Assembly (NCBI GenBank): GCA_016719945.1
Contig: JADJYE010000006.1
Coordinates: 468,879 to 532,878 of the forward strand
Length of the DNA: 64,000 nucleotides
Direction: 5' to 3'
Source: Polyangiaceae bacterium
GTDB taxonomy: Bacteria; Myxococcota_A; Polyangia; Polyangiales; Polyangiaceae
Under the pieces are notes generated by a model that saw nothing but the letters and a program-made list of their open reading frames with translations, had not been told where the DNA came from and ran no database searches. The position numbers and the translations under genes are program-made. Positions 36,415 through 47,910 of the stretch are shown one piece after another. Within the stretch, counting starts at the first letter, position 1, and each line of letters begins with the position of its first letter.

Positions 36415-39400
36415 CTTAGGTCCGCACCGAGATTACCGATGATCGTCCCGATGTCGTTGGTGTTGTCGTACGAGGCCTGGATGCTCACACCCTTCTTCAG
36501 CCGCCACTCGACGGTGGCGGCGACGTCGCGCTCGGTCAGCGTCGTCGTCACGCTCGCGCGGACGTCGTCGGTCAGGCGCTTGCCGACGGTCACGTTCGGC
36601 TCGGTGCGGCCGGTTCGTGCCGAATAGCTCGACCCGAAATGGAAGTAGTCGATGATGGGCACGACGCTCTTCACCGCCTTGTCGGCGCCGGTCAAGGCAG
36701 AGAGCGCCTCGAGGCCCACCGTCTCTCCGAGCGACGTCGCCAGCCCCCGGTCGATCTCGGCGCGCGTCATGCCGACGGTCAAGAGCAGCACGATGTCCTC
36801 CTGGTCGAGCGGCGGGTCGCTCGACAGGTCGAGCTTCAGGTCCTCGGTGCTGCCGTGCGCGTGCACGTTGACGTTCCACTCGCCGGCCGTCGCGGCGCCG
36901 GCCGAGGAGTCGGCCGCGCTCTCTGCCTGGGCGTAGCGCCGCATGTCGGTCGTCGCCTGGAGATCGATCTCGGCCTTCACCTTCGTCGGGTCGTTGAACC
37001 TGACGTACCCCTCGCTGACGTCGAACTCGTGGTTCCTCAGCCGAATCTTCGAATCCTGGAGCACGCGCAGCGAGCCCTTGGCGCCATAACGTTGGTTCGT
37101 GCCCGAGAGCTCCAGCCCCGGCTCGACGATCTCGAGCCGAACGTCAGCCAGATCGTTGCGCACCACGAGCGGGCGGCTCGACACGATCTTGAGCGCGAAC
37201 TTGAGGAAATCGCCCTGCGGGTCGTAGGCCTCGACGTCCGATCTCCCGATGCTCCTCGACAGCTCCCCGAGGTCGAGCGACAGCGCGATCGGGCGCTTGT
37301 AGAGGAACGAGGTGACGTTGACCGTCCCTCGCAGCTCCGGCAGGGTCGCGTCGGGGCGGTCCGAGGCGGGGATCGTGAGGTCGAGGTCCGCATCCGACAG
37401 CACGTCGATGCCCTCGCCGATCGGGAGCTTCACCCCTCGCACGGTGATCGCCGCGCTCCCCGTGCCGTACCCGAGGCCCACGATGGGGATGCGCCCGGTG
37501 ACGTCGACCGTCCCGGCGCCCACGTTCGCGGTCGCCTTCGTCACGCGGATCTCTCCGTCGCCGAGCGCGATGTCGACGGCGACCTGATCGAGCGTCGCGT
37601 CGACCCCGGTGAGCGCCAGCGCGCCCTCCCTCAGCTTGGCGAAGCCGGTCACCTTGGGGGCGCTGGCGTCGCCGGTGATCTCGACCGAGCCGCTGAGCGT
37701 GCCCGCCAGGCGATCGACCGAGGGCAGATCGTCGCGCAGCGTGGACAGATCGAACGGCGCGATGGCGAGGCTCGCGTCGAGGCGCGGGCGGGCCTCGAAC
37801 ACGTCCAGGATCTTGCCGGCGGCCGTGAAGCCCAGCGAGAGCCCCCCGTCGTCCGAGACGGCGAGGCCGAGCTCGGGGACGACGATGTCGCCGCCGAGCA
37901 CGCTGATGGGCAGGTCGGCGCGGACGAGCTTCACCGTCCGTCCTCCCTGAGACGCCTCGATGCCGTGCAGGATGATGCTCGCCTGGGTCGCCGGGAGGTT
38001 CGCCGACTCGAGCCGCGTGAGGTCGATATCGGCGCTGAGGCGGGCCTTCGGCGCCTGCGCGCCGAGCGCGTAGAGGGGCAGGGCGCTGGCGAGGGTGCCC
38101 ACGTCGAGCGAGCGGAGCGAGATCTTCCCGCCGATGAGCTTGTTCGACTGGTTCGTGACCGTGAGATCGTCGAGCACCACCTGTCCGTCGAACAGCTGAC
38201 CATTGACGTGATAGGTGCCGTCCGGCAGGTCCTTCAGAGCCGCTTGCGGGTCTCGCGGCGGCGAGATGGGCAGGTCGCACGCCGAGCGACCGATCACCGG
38301 GGGAGCGATCGGGTCGGGCTCGAGGTGGATCGAGAGTCGTGAGCTCGGCAGCTTGTTGGCGCCGAAGCGAAGCGGCGTGATCGACACGTCGAGGTCGGCG
38401 CTCATGCGCGCGAGCGTCCCCCCGAGGGTCGCGATGCCCGAGAGCTCTCCGTCGAGGTAGTCGCGCAGCGAGCCGAAGGCCTCGAGCTTCGACAGCGGCA
38501 TCCCGCCGATGACCGCGGTCCCCCGGAGCACGCCGCCGTGCCTCACCTCGGCTTGCGCGGTGATGCTCCCCGTGCCGTCCTGGATGGTGGCCGAGGCGAT
38601 GTCGATCTCCATGCCCTCGGCGCCCGCGGCGCTGTCGTCCCACTTGTAGTGGACGTCGATCGAGCCGCGTTCGAACGCTTCGCCGAACAGCTCGGGTCGA
38701 TCGAGCTGCATCTTGGTGCGGACGTCGATCAGCCCACCACCGCAGCGGTCCTCCGCGCCACCGACGACGTAGTGCACCTTCGCGGCGCCGATCGCGGTCC
38801 CCGTGAGCTGCTTGAAGCGCGGATCCTGGTCGAGCTCGAAGACCTCGAAGAAGTCAGCGAGCTTCAGGTGGGGGGCCTGCGTGGTGAGCAGGTCGGCGTC
38901 GACCAGGACGTCAGGGCCACGATCGAAGGCCACCACCGTCTTGGCGCTCGTCACGAAGCTCTGGTTCTTCCACAGCTCCACGCGCGATAGCTCGAGCGAC
39001 AGCGGCACGAACACCGCGTGCGCCGTGCGGATGTCGCCGGCCTTGAAGCCCCCCAGCTCGAAGCCCTCGATCTCGAGGTCGCCCTCGATGCGCGGCTCGT
39101 TGGTGGTCCCGCCGCCGCGCGCGGTGATCTTCGTCTTGCCGCCGATCTGGACCGCCGACAGCGGAGAGATTTCGGAGAGGTCGAGGTACGAGCCGGGGGC
39201 GACCTCGAGGCCGAACTCCTCCGAGAAGCCCAGCGACGCCGTCGTGAAGATGCTCGAGCGGGGCATGACCACGTGCATCTTGTCGAAGACGACCGCGTTC
39301 TGGCGGATGGCGAGCGTCCCCTTGATGTCGCCGCGGTCGACGTGCACGAGCGGCAGCTTCTCCGGCTTGTGCGAGGGCCGGTCGTACACGCCGAAGTGGG

Positions 39401-41096
39401 TCGTCTTCGCGCTCAGCTTCCCCGAGATGTCGAGCGGATCGAGCGTGCCGCCGAAGCTGTCGAACTCGACGCGGTCGATCCCCCAACCGACATGCGACTG
39501 AGGGTGCACCCCGAGGTCCCTCAGCAAGCCCTGCATCGAGACGTGGTCGGCGGAGATCTCGCGCGCGTCGAGGGTCAGCGCGTCGAGGTCGAGCGTCGCG
39601 CTCCGAATGACGAAGTCTCCGTCGGCCCAGCGCGCGCGGACATCGTCGGCGTTCAGGACGGAGCCGTCGAACGTCACTCGCGTGTCGACGCGGTCGGAGA
39701 ACACCCTGCCATCGAGCCCAGGGAAATCGGTGTGCAGCGAGCCGGTGACGATGGGCGCGTCCGCTCCCGGCGCGCGGGTGGCCTCGACGTCGACGCGCGC
39801 GCGGCCCGTGACGTGCGGGATCGACACGAGGCGGTGGGCCAGGGCCAGCGGGACCGTGAGCTCGGCCCGACCCGAGATCAGTGCGAGGTCTTTGCCTTCG
39901 AAGGCAGCGATCGGGAGCTCGACGGCGCCGAGGCGGACCTCGACCTTGCGCCAGTCCTCGTCGGGGACGTCGCAGGCAGGGCGCGTACCGAGGTCTGGAT
40001 CCAGGTCGACGACCGCGCCGAGGCCGAGCCGACGAATGAGCACGGACTCTTGGTCGGCGTCGAGCCGCGCCCGCGCCTCGAAATGGCAGAGCCGATCTTC
40101 GTCGGCGACCTCCTCGCCCGGGTACCAGAGGTCCGCGTGGCTACGTGAGAGCGTGCCGCCGCCCGCGCGCACGGCGAGCTCGAACGACCCGTCGCGCTCG
40201 GCGATGACGTCGAGGTCGACCTCCGTCAGGAACAGCAGCGTGCCGTCGACGTCGAGATCGACGGTCGCGTCGGTGAGCGCGAGGGCCCTGAAGGGCGACT
40301 TCGCGGGCTCCTCCGACTCGGCCTTCTTCTCGGGCGTCTTTGGCTTGAAGCTCACGAGCTCGCCGTCGCGGACCACCACGCGCGCGTGCGCGCCGGTCAC
40401 CTCGACCTCGCCGACGTCGACCTTCCCCGCGAGCAGCGAGAAGAGGCGCGGTCTGAGGCTCGCGCTCTCGACCGTGAGGAACGGCCCCTTCCCGTCGTCG
40501 CCGTCGATGACCAGGTTGTCGACCCCCAACGTCAGCGGCCACGGGCGAACGCGGACGTCATAGGTCGCGCGCGCCCCGAGCTCGCGCTCGAGGATCGCGG
40601 CGGTCTCCCTCGCTGCCCACGCCTGCACGCTCGGCAGGCGCACCAACACGACCGCGAACACCGGCACGAAGCCGATCACCGCGAAGAGGATGCAGAACGT
40701 CATCGCGACCGCGCGGCCGAACCTCCCGCGGCTCGGCCGCGAGCTGGGAGGCGAGGACGTCCGCCCGGCGGCGCGGGGACGGGCCGATGGCGACCCGGAC
40801 ACACCCACCGGGCTCGAGGGCGTGTCCGAGCTCGGGGGCCGCACCGTGATGGGCCCGGCGGAGGGCGGGCCTGGCGGGCGCAGCGAATACGCCGCGGGCG
40901 TCTCGGTCCGCGCGACGGGCGGAGGCCGCAGTGAATACGCGGGCTCGTCCGCCGGAGGCTTGGGCGGTGCCGGGGGCCGAAGAGAGTACGCGGGCTCCTC
41001 GGGACGACCCCCGTCGGCGTCGATCGAAGGCGCGCGAGGTGGCCGCGGGATGAGCGGCAGCTCGACGTCGTCCGACTCGTCGTCCGGCTGCGTCAC
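36393..41096 (-). CDS. TamB-like translocation and assembly module protein
   Basis: 1,567 residues. Residues 1-125 are cytoplasmic, Pro/Ser-rich and carry repeats of AYSLRPP; one transmembrane helix follows (AVAMTFCILFAVIGFVPVFAVVL, near 130-152). The long periplasmic part is beta-helical and AsmA/DUF490-like, ending in the TamB C-terminal domain (HAHGSTEDLKLDLSSDPPLDQEDIVLLLTVGMTRAE and the final LRWRLEFE). TamB and its relatives bridge inner and outer membranes for phospholipid transport and for outer-membrane protein assembly with TamA. The overlap with the downstream Omp85 gene supports a functional pair. Confidence 0.9.
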   Translation of the reverse strand: MTQPDDESDDVELPLIPRPPRAPSIDADGGRPEEPAYSLRPPAPPKPPADEPAYSLRPPPVARTETPAAYSLRPPGPPSAGPITVRPPSSDTPSSPVGVSGSPSARPRAAGRTSSPPSSRPSRGRFGRAVAMTFCILFAVIGFVPVFAVVLVRLPSVQAWAARETAAILERELGARATYDVRVRPWPLTLGVDNLVIDGDDGKGPFLTVESASLRPRLFSLLAGKVDVGEVEVTGAHARVVVRDGELVSFKPKTPEKKAESEEPAKSPFRALALTDATVDLDVDGTLLFLTEVDLDVIAERDGSFELAVRAGGGTLSRSHADLWYPGEEVADEDRLCHFEARARLDADQESVLIRRLGLGAVVDLDPDLGTRPACDVPDEDWRKVEVRLGAVELPIAAFEGKDLALISGRAELTVPLALAHRLVSIPHVTGRARVDVEATRAPGADAPIVTGSLHTDFPGLDGRVFSDRVDTRVTFDGSVLNADDVRARWADGDFVIRSATLDLDALTLDAREISADHVSMQGLLRDLGVHPQSHVGWGIDRVEFDSFGGTLDPLDISGKLSAKTTHFGVYDRPSHKPEKLPLVHVDRGDIKGTLAIRQNAVVFDKMHVVMPRSSIFTTASLGFSEEFGLEVAPGSYLDLSEISPLSAVQIGGKTKITARGGGTTNEPRIEGDLEIEGFELGGFKAGDIRTAHAVFVPLSLELSRVELWKNQSFVTSAKTVVAFDRGPDVLVDADLLTTQAPHLKLADFFEVFELDQDPRFKQLTGTAIGAAKVHYVVGGAEDRCGGGLIDVRTKMQLDRPELFGEAFERGSIDVHYKWDDSAAGAEGMEIDIASATIQDGTGSITAQAEVRHGGVLRGTAVIGGMPLSKLEAFGSLRDYLDGELSGIATLGGTLARMSADLDVSITPLRFGANKLPSSRLSIHLEPDPIAPPVIGRSACDLPISPPRDPQAALKDLPDGTYHVNGQLFDGQVVLDDLTVTNQSNKLIGGKISLRSLDVGTLASALPLYALGAQAPKARLSADIDLTRLESANLPATQASIILHGIEASQGGRTVKLVRADLPISVLGGDIVVPELGLAVSDDGGLSLGFTAAGKILDVFEARPRLDASLAIAPFDLSTLRDDLPSVDRLAGTLSGSVEITGDASAPKVTGFAKLREGALALTGVDATLDQVAVDIALGDGEIRVTKATANVGAGTVDVTGRIPIVGLGYGTGSAAITVRGVKLPIGEGIDVLSDADLDLTIPASDRPDATLPELRGTVNVTSFLYKRPIALSLDLGELSRSIGRSDVEAYDPQGDFLKFALKIVSSRPLVVRNDLADVRLEIVEPGLELSGTNQRYGAKGSLRVLQDSKIRLRNHEFDVSEGYVRFNDPTKVKAEIDLQATTDMRRYAQAESAADSSAGAATAGEWNVNVHAHGSTEDLKLDLSSDPPLDQEDIVLLLTVGMTRAEIDRGLATSLGETVGLEALSALTGADKAVKSVVPIIDYFHFGSSYSARTGRTEPNVTVGKRLTDDVRASVTTTLTERDVAATVEWRLKKGVSIQASYDNTNDIGTIIGNLGADLRWRLEFE

Positions 41097-41110
41097 CCCA
41101 CGAGGGTAGC

Positions 41111-42073
41111 TTACTCGACCCGGTACGTCGCCATCAGCGGCGCATGATCCGAGGCGATATCGACGTCGGCTCCGTGCCGGATGGTTGCGCTGCCCGCGAT
41201 GAACAGATCAGCCATGATCGGGTTCGCGATCTGATGGTCGATCAGCTCGAGGCCTCCTTTGAAGTTGAAGGTCCAACGATCGGTGGAGGGGATCTCGTCG
41301 GCGATCGGGGTGTAGGCCGGGTCCGAGCCGATGACCGCCAGGAGCGGCGGCGAGCCCGGGAGATCGTTGAAGTCGCCGAGCACCAGGATGCCCCGCGTGG
41401 AGTCCTGCTCGACCAGCGCGTCGGCGATGGCGCGGGTGCGCTGGGCCTCGGCGAGGCGCTTCTCGGGGTTGTCGGGCGGCCCCTTCGCCTTGTAGTGCAC
41501 GCCGAGCAACACGACCGGCTGGTTGCCCGCGGTGAAGTGATATTCGACGAGGTCGCGTGTCCACGCGAACTCATCGGTGCCGCCTTCGACCGTGAACGTC
41601 TCGCTCAAGTGGGAGACGACGTCGTCGAACTGGATGCGCGACATCGCCGCGATGTCGACCCCGCGAGGATCGTTGCCCTGCAGGATGAACTTCCCTGGGT
41701 AGCTCTGCCCGAGGCCCTCCTCGATGTCGACGAGGATCGCCTCGTTCTCGACCTCCTGGAAGACCATGACGTCGGGGTCGAGCTCCGCGAGGATGTCCAC
41801 GATCGCCCCGAGCTTCTCGCTGTACTCCGCTTGGGAGATCGAGTCGTCCTCGGTGTTGGTCGTGTCCTCGGTGGTGTCGAAGAAGTTGTGCAGGTTCCAG
41901 TTGAGGACCTTGACGGTCTGACCGGGCGGGGAGCCGCCTTCGCCCCCGCCGGCTCCACCCTCTTGCCCGCCGCCCGAGCCGCCGCCGCCCGTGCTCGTCG
42001 TGTCGTCGCCGCAAGCCCATAGGCTCGACGCACCCGCGAGCAGCACACCCAGCAAAGAAAGACGATGCCGCAT
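41111..42073 (-). CDS. Endonuclease/exonuclease/phosphatase-fold lipoprotein
   Basis: 320 residues. Signal MRHRLSLLGVLLAGASSLWAC with a lipobox Cys, then a Gly-rich linker. The EEP fold motifs are in order: NWNLHNFFD, FQEVEN (catalytic Glu), LGVHYKAKG, LGDFNDLPGSPP and SDHAPLMATY (catalytic His). Family members hydrolyse phosphodiester or phosphomonoester bonds in DNA, sphingomyelin or phosphoinositides; an extracellular DNase or phosphodiesterase on the cell surface is the most likely role here. It follows ettA on the same strand (15 bases). Confidence 0.88.
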   Translation of the reverse strand: MRHRLSLLGVLLAGASSLWACGDDTTSTGGGGSGGGQEGGAGGGEGGSPPGQTVKVLNWNLHNFFDTTEDTTNTEDDSISQAEYSEKLGAIVDILAELDPDVMVFQEVENEAILVDIEEGLGQSYPGKFILQGNDPRGVDIAAMSRIQFDDVVSHLSETFTVEGGTDEFAWTRDLVEYHFTAGNQPVVLLGVHYKAKGPPDNPEKRLAEAQRTRAIADALVEQDSTRGILVLGDFNDLPGSPPLLAVIGSDPAYTPIADEIPSTDRWTFNFKGGLELIDHQIANPIMADLFIAGSATIRHGADVDIASDHAPLMATYRVE

Positions 42074-42088
42074 AATCGTGGCAGCCTA

Positions 42089-43763
<1,675 letters not shown>

Positions 43764-43858
43764 GGTGCGTGGAGGTTAGTGCTCAGCCCCCGCGCTCGCA
43801 ATCGCATCGCTCGCGTTTCGGCTGGCCGCCCGCGGGGCCCGCGGGGCAAGATGCTCGC

Positions 43859-44843
43859 GTGGACGAGGACCTGGGACGCGTGCTCCTGCCCTTCGGCGAG
43901 GCCGTCCCGCTGCCCCGGCGCGCCTACGTGGAGCCAGGGTTCTTCGAGCTCGATCGCGCGCTGTTCCGCGCGAGCTGGCACCCGGTAGCGAGCGAGGGAG
44001 AGCTCGCGAGCCCCGGGAGCTACGCCGTCGCCGACGTCGCGGGCGAGCGGGTCGTCGTGGTCCGGGGCGCGGATCTCGAGCTCGCCGCGTTCCTCGACGG
44101 CTGCGTCCACCGAGGGGTGCTGCTCTTCCCGGACGAGCGCGGGCGGGTCGAGGGGCTCTCGGTCACCTGCCCCTACCACGGCCTCCGCTACGATCTCCGC
44201 GGGCGGCCCGAGCCGGGGTCGGCGCCCCGCGTCCGCGTCGCGGCGGGGGCTGCGCTCCGGCCGGCGCGCGTCGCGTCGCGCTTCGGCTTCGTGTTCGTCT
44301 GCGTCGAGCCGAGCGTCCCCGAGCTCGACGCCTGGTGGGGGGAGACCCCGCCGTGGCTCGAGCGGGCGAGCACCCACGCCCTGCGCCTCGGCCGGCGGGT
44401 CGAGCACGCAGTCGCCGCGAACTGGAAGCTGTGCGTCGACAACTTCCAGGAGTCGCACCATTTCACGCAGGTCCACCCCAGCCTCGAGCATCGGACGCCG
44501 TGGAAGCGCTCGACGAGCGTCGATCTGGGCGGCGCGTTCCTGGGTGGCACCATGGAGCTCGCCGACGACGCCGCGACCGTGAGCGACAGCGGTAACGCGC
44601 GTCGTGTCCGAGATCTACTTCCACGCCGGCGCGTTCAAGGGCAGCTTCGACCCGAGCTCCGTGTACTCCTTCTGGGACCGAACCAATGCGGAGGACCGCG
44701 CCATCTGCGAGCTGCAGCAGCGCGGCCTCGCCTCTCCGACCTTCGAGCTCGGCCCCTACGCGGACGTGGAGGACGGCGTGCACGCGTTCGACCGCCGCGT
44801 CGCAGCCTTCTACCAGCACGCGCTCGCCCGGGGGGCGCGATGA
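43859..44843 (+). CDS. Rieske non-haem iron oxygenase, alpha subunit (frame broken near 44,600)
   Basis: About 328 residues when two frames are joined, from GTG 43859 (VDEDLGRVLLPFGEAVPLPR). The [2Fe-2S] ligands are present as CVH (CVHRG) then CPYH (VTCPYHGLRYD). The mononuclear iron site appears in NWKLCVDNFQESHHFTQVHPSL. The frame used up to VSDSGNAR continues in another frame as SEIYFHAGAFKGSFDPSSV, ending in FYQHALARGAR at TGA 44841-44843. The last bases overlap the ATG of the next gene as ATGA. Members hydroxylate or demethylate aromatic or quaternary amine substrates. Coupling to a paralogous dioxygenase-like gene suggests a shared pathway. Confidence 0.88.
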
Positions 44844-45664
44844 CGGCGCCGCTGCACGGCCTCTTCGGCAGGCCCTACCTCCCGCTCGAGCACCTGCTCT
44901 CGGCCGGCGATCTCGAGCGGATGGACGACGAGGTCACGCGTGGGCTCGTCGAGGTCGAGACGACGTACACCGGCGGCACGCTCAAATGGATGGGCGTCGT
45001 CGCCCCGTGGATCATGGATGACGGCTACGCCGACGCCATGACCACGATCGAGGGGCTACCGGACGACGAGCTCGCCCAGTTCCTGGCGCTCGCCGAGGAC
45101 CCCGGCGCGTTCGACCTCGCGCAGCGCGCGACGCTCACCTTCGGCGACGAGACCGACCACCCCTTCACCCCGGCGCAGCTGCGCTGGCTCTCCCGCCGCC
45201 ACGGCGTCTACTTCCCCTGGAAGGTCTGTTACCACCTGCTCGACAACGACCTTTGGGAGGACAAACACAGCGGCGCCGGGAAGGACTACTCCGACGAGGC
45301 CAAGCAGATCTTCCCCGAGACCGTCCGCATGCTCCGGTCTCTGCCGTTCACCGAGGTCGGGCGCGTCGTGATCTTCGGCATCGAGGCGAACGACCACGCC
45401 CCGCTCCACCGCGACACCGAGCCCGGCAAGTCGCTGACGGTCGCGCAGTCGATCTCGATCGACCCCCGCGGCAACAAGCGCTTCTATCTCTGCAATGGCG
45501 AGGGGGACGAGCCGGTCGTGGTCGACTCCCTCATGTATTGGTTCAACGATATGGATTACCACGGCGTCCTTCCGGACCCGTTCTTCCGCTATTCGATCCG
45601 CACCGACGGCGTGTTCGATCGCTCGTTCTTGCGGGGTCTAGAGCGCGCCACCTTGGGCCGTTGA
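44840..45664 (+). CDS. Putative Fe(II)/2OG-type oxygenase, paralogue of the protein at 47.9 kb
   Basis: 274 residues. Its ATG overlaps the stop of the Rieske gene (ATGA). The protein aligns well with the one at 47911-48762: both share LFGxPYLxL, TGG...MG, RxGVYFPWK, WEDK, a VGR strand, and a block YWFNDxDYHGVxxDPxFRYSxRxDGVF. A candidate iron triad is H190xD192 (PLHRDTE) with H241 (DYHG), and R250 or R254 could bind a co-substrate carboxylate. This fits the double-stranded beta-helix oxygenases, near aspartyl/asparaginyl hydroxylases, but the family is not one I can name. It ends 10 bases before the convergent ATP-grasp gene. Confidence 0.75.
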   Translation: MTAPLHGLFGRPYLPLEHLLSAGDLERMDDEVTRGLVEVETTYTGGTLKWMGVVAPWIMDDGYADAMTTIEGLPDDELAQFLALAEDPGAFDLAQRATLTFGDETDHPFTPAQLRWLSRRHGVYFPWKVCYHLLDNDLWEDKHSGAGKDYSDEAKQIFPETVRMLRSLPFTEVGRVVIFGIEANDHAPLHRDTEPGKSLTVAQSISIDPRGNKRFYLCNGEGDEPVVVDSLMYWFNDMDYHGVLPDPFFRYSIRTDGVFDRSFLRGLERATLGR

Positions 45665-45674
45665 TGCGCGCCGC

Positions 45675-46952
45675 TCAGCCTCTCGGCCGAATGAGCACCG
45701 GCGTCGAGAGCGCGGCTTCGTCCGTCGGCCCGGCCTGCACGCGCGCGTAGAGCCCCGCCGGCTCCCCCGCGCAGACGAACACTCCGAAGTTCGTGGTCTG
45801 CCCGCGCGGGTCGAGCTCGGCCTCGAAGTACCGCTGGGCGACCCAGCGGCCGCTCCGCGCGTGCTCGATCGTCTCGTTCCAGGTGGCGTCGTCGACGTGC
45901 CGGCCCACCACCACCTCGTCGCCCTCGGCGCCGAAGTCGCTCTTGATGACCCAGCTCTCGCGCTGCGCCTTCAACATCTCGGGGTGCAGAGACTCGAGCC
46001 GGCTCGTAATGGGGATGAGCTCCCGGATCACGTCCTGGGAGACCAGCGAGAAGCGATGGATGTTCTCCCACATGAAGGCCATCATCCGCTTGTTCTGGGG
46101 CACGACGGAGCCGAACGGGTTCACGACGGCGGTCTTGCCCTCGGCGTGCGCTCTCATCGCCACGTACAGCGGGCCGGTCAGCGGGGACGTGTCGGCGAGC
46201 GCCTCGTCGTCCCACGCGGAGGCGCGCTCGCTCCACCAGTCGGTCTTGTAATGGCGCACGAGGGTGCTGACCGGCTCGTCGAAGACCCGGCAGGTCGCGT
46301 CCTCCTCCGTGGAGCGGAGGTTGTAGGGCGAGCCGAGCGCGACCTCGAAGCCAGCGCCCTCGAGCCACTTCTTGTACAGGCGCACCAGGGAGAGGTCCTC
46401 GGTGAACTCGGTCGGGTACACGATGCCCACGACCCGGTTCGCCGCAGGGCCCACGAGCGCGTCGCGCATCGCGTCCAGGACGCGCAGGAAGGCCTTGGGC
46501 AGTCCCTGGTTGGGGTCGAGCAGTGTCGGGTTCGCCGCGCGGGCCAGCTCGCCGAGGACCACCGCCTCGGCCTCACCGGTCGGGGTGTCGCAGTTGAGCT
46601 CGGCGACCGCGACGCCGTCGGAGGTGAAGAAGATGTCCGCCCGCGCGATGCCGTGCCACAGCGGCTGCGAGGCCTGGAACATGGCGCGCTGCACCGGGGT
46701 GAGGCCGAAGAACGACTCCAGCAAGGGCGGGTCGTCCGCCACCAGCTGCACCCCCTCGTCGTAGAGCTCGGCGACGCGCCGCCCGGTGTCGGCCAGCGTC
46801 TTCGCGCGGCCCGGCTCGAGCACGATGGGCGCCTCGGCGAAGCGCGCCCGACCCTCCAGCCACGGGTCCGTGATGATCCGCGACTCGAGCAGCCGCTTCG
46901 CGAAGGTGTCGTACCCCTCCGGCTCGCTCGGCTCGGCGGCGCCGCCGCTCAC
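45675..46952 (-). CDS. Glutathionylspermidine-synthetase-like ATP-grasp ligase
   Basis: 425 residues from GTG 46952, whose GTGA overlaps the stop of the DUF350 gene. Conserved blocks of the GSP-synthetase C-terminal fold are clear: VAVAELNCDTPTGEAEAVV, NPFGSVVPQNKRMMAFMW, VIKSDFGAEGDEVVVG, WVAQRYFEAE and NFGVFVCAGEPAGLYAR, giving Mg-ATP and carboxylate-binding residues. The amidase half found in the bifunctional E. coli enzyme is absent, as in YgiC/YjfC. Members ligate an amine, often a polyamine, to a peptide or amino-acid carboxylate. Pairing with a DUF350 protein matches yjfL-yjfC in E. coli. Substrate here is unknown. Confidence 0.87.
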   Translation of the reverse strand: MSGGAAEPSEPEGYDTFAKRLLESRIITDPWLEGRARFAEAPIVLEPGRAKTLADTGRRVAELYDEGVQLVADDPPLLESFFGLTPVQRAMFQASQPLWHGIARADIFFTSDGVAVAELNCDTPTGEAEAVVLGELARAANPTLLDPNQGLPKAFLRVLDAMRDALVGPAANRVVGIVYPTEFTEDLSLVRLYKKWLEGAGFEVALGSPYNLRSTEEDATCRVFDEPVSTLVRHYKTDWWSERASAWDDEALADTSPLTGPLYVAMRAHAEGKTAVVNPFGSVVPQNKRMMAFMWENIHRFSLVSQDVIRELIPITSRLESLHPEMLKAQRESWVIKSDFGAEGDEVVVGRHVDDATWNETIEHARSGRWVAQRYFEAELDPRGQTTNFGVFVCAGEPAGLYARVQAGPTDEAALSTPVLIRPRG

Positions 46953-47824
46953 GCCAGCATCGCGACGGCCAGCGCCGCGCCGAGGTAGCTCGCCGCCTCG
47001 AGGGCCGCGACGCCGACGTTGCGGTCCCGCCCGATCGCCTCGTCGAGCTCGCCGCCACGCACCGTGGGCTTGGCCCCCAGGATGAGAAACTGCACGACGA
47101 GCTGGCGCACGGGGTAGAGGGCGAGGGCCGTCGCGCACAACATCCCGAAGCCGGCGATCGCCTTGGCCCAGCCAGGGAAGTCGCCGTCGAGCGCGCGGCC
47201 GACGATCGTGGCCACGGCCAGCGAGATGCCGCCGTAGCTGATGGCCGCGGCCAGGTTCTCGCCCTCGATCTGCTCGGAGTCGTCGTACGTCGTCACCAGC
47301 CGGAAGGCGGCGATCAACAGCTGGTGCACCACCTGCGCCAGCGCGAAGAAGGTGAGCGACAGGCCGATGCCGCGCAGATCGCTGCCGGCCACGGCCTTCG
47401 ACGTGAGCAGGCCCGTCGCGACATAGTGAGACGCGGCTGCGAAGCCCGCCGCGACGTTGCCGCGCTCGAGCGCGGGCCCGAGGCGCCGGTGCATGAGCAG
47501 CGCGAGCCCGAGGTGCCCGGTCACCTCGAGGAGCACGAGCCCGAGGACCGCGAAGATCGCGCACCACATGGCGTCGACGCCGATCCCCTTGTCGTGGACG
47601 CAGTTCTTCACGACGGCCGCGCCGACGAGGAAGACCGCCAGGACGTCGCCGGTCTCCCGCAGCGCGAGCGCGCGGTTGTCCCCGAGCAGCTCGGAGCGCG
47701 GGGTCGCCTTCGGCGCGATCACGCGCCGGACGAGCCGGTGGAGGACCAACATCCCGAGGATCGTGCCCACGCCGAAGGCGGTCACGTACCCCGTGCTCAG
47801 CTCGACCTCGGCCCCGGTCTCCAT
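46949..47824 (-). CDS. DUF350-family (YjfL-like) membrane protein
   Basis: 291 residues with about eight hydrophobic segments arranged as two similar halves. Each half ends in a DUF350-like pattern: ALALRETGDVLAVFLVGAAVV in the first and NLAAAISYGGISLAVATIVG in the second, and the tail DRNVGVAALEAASYLGAALAVAML is typical. DUF350 proteins are inner-membrane proteins of unknown activity that co-occur with GSP-synthetase-like ATP-grasp enzymes. The start at 47824 lies 87 bases from the divergent oxygenase-like gene. The end overlaps the ATP-grasp start by four bases. Confidence 0.85.
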   Translation of the reverse strand: METGAEVELSTGYVTAFGVGTILGMLVLHRLVRRVIAPKATPRSELLGDNRALALRETGDVLAVFLVGAAVVKNCVHDKGIGVDAMWCAIFAVLGLVLLEVTGHLGLALLMHRRLGPALERGNVAAGFAAASHYVATGLLTSKAVAGSDLRGIGLSLTFFALAQVVHQLLIAAFRLVTTYDDSEQIEGENLAAAISYGGISLAVATIVGRALDGDFPGWAKAIAGFGMLCATALALYPVRQLVVQFLILGAKPTVRGGELDEAIGRDRNVGVAALEAASYLGAALAVAMLA

Positions 47825-47910
47825 CGGCTTCGGACGTTAGCGGATGCGCCCGGTGAAGCTCAAGGGATGGGGCTTGCCCACGCCGGCCAGGGTCGGCATT
47901 CTGCTCCCCG

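Noticed and set aside
36393..41096. Plus-strand open frames opposite tamB
   Set aside because: No domains; the minus strand is a full-length TamB-like protein.
43769..45664. A 631-residue Rieske-oxygenase fusion protein
   Set aside because: The middle part (about 44,600-44,840) has no similarity in this frame, while another frame gives the natural Rieske C-terminus and an ATGA overlap with the next gene.
46952..47567. N-terminal extension of the ATP-grasp protein
   Set aside because: It overlaps the DUF350 gene in another frame and is Arg-rich shadow; the GTGA junction at 46,952 gives a proper start.
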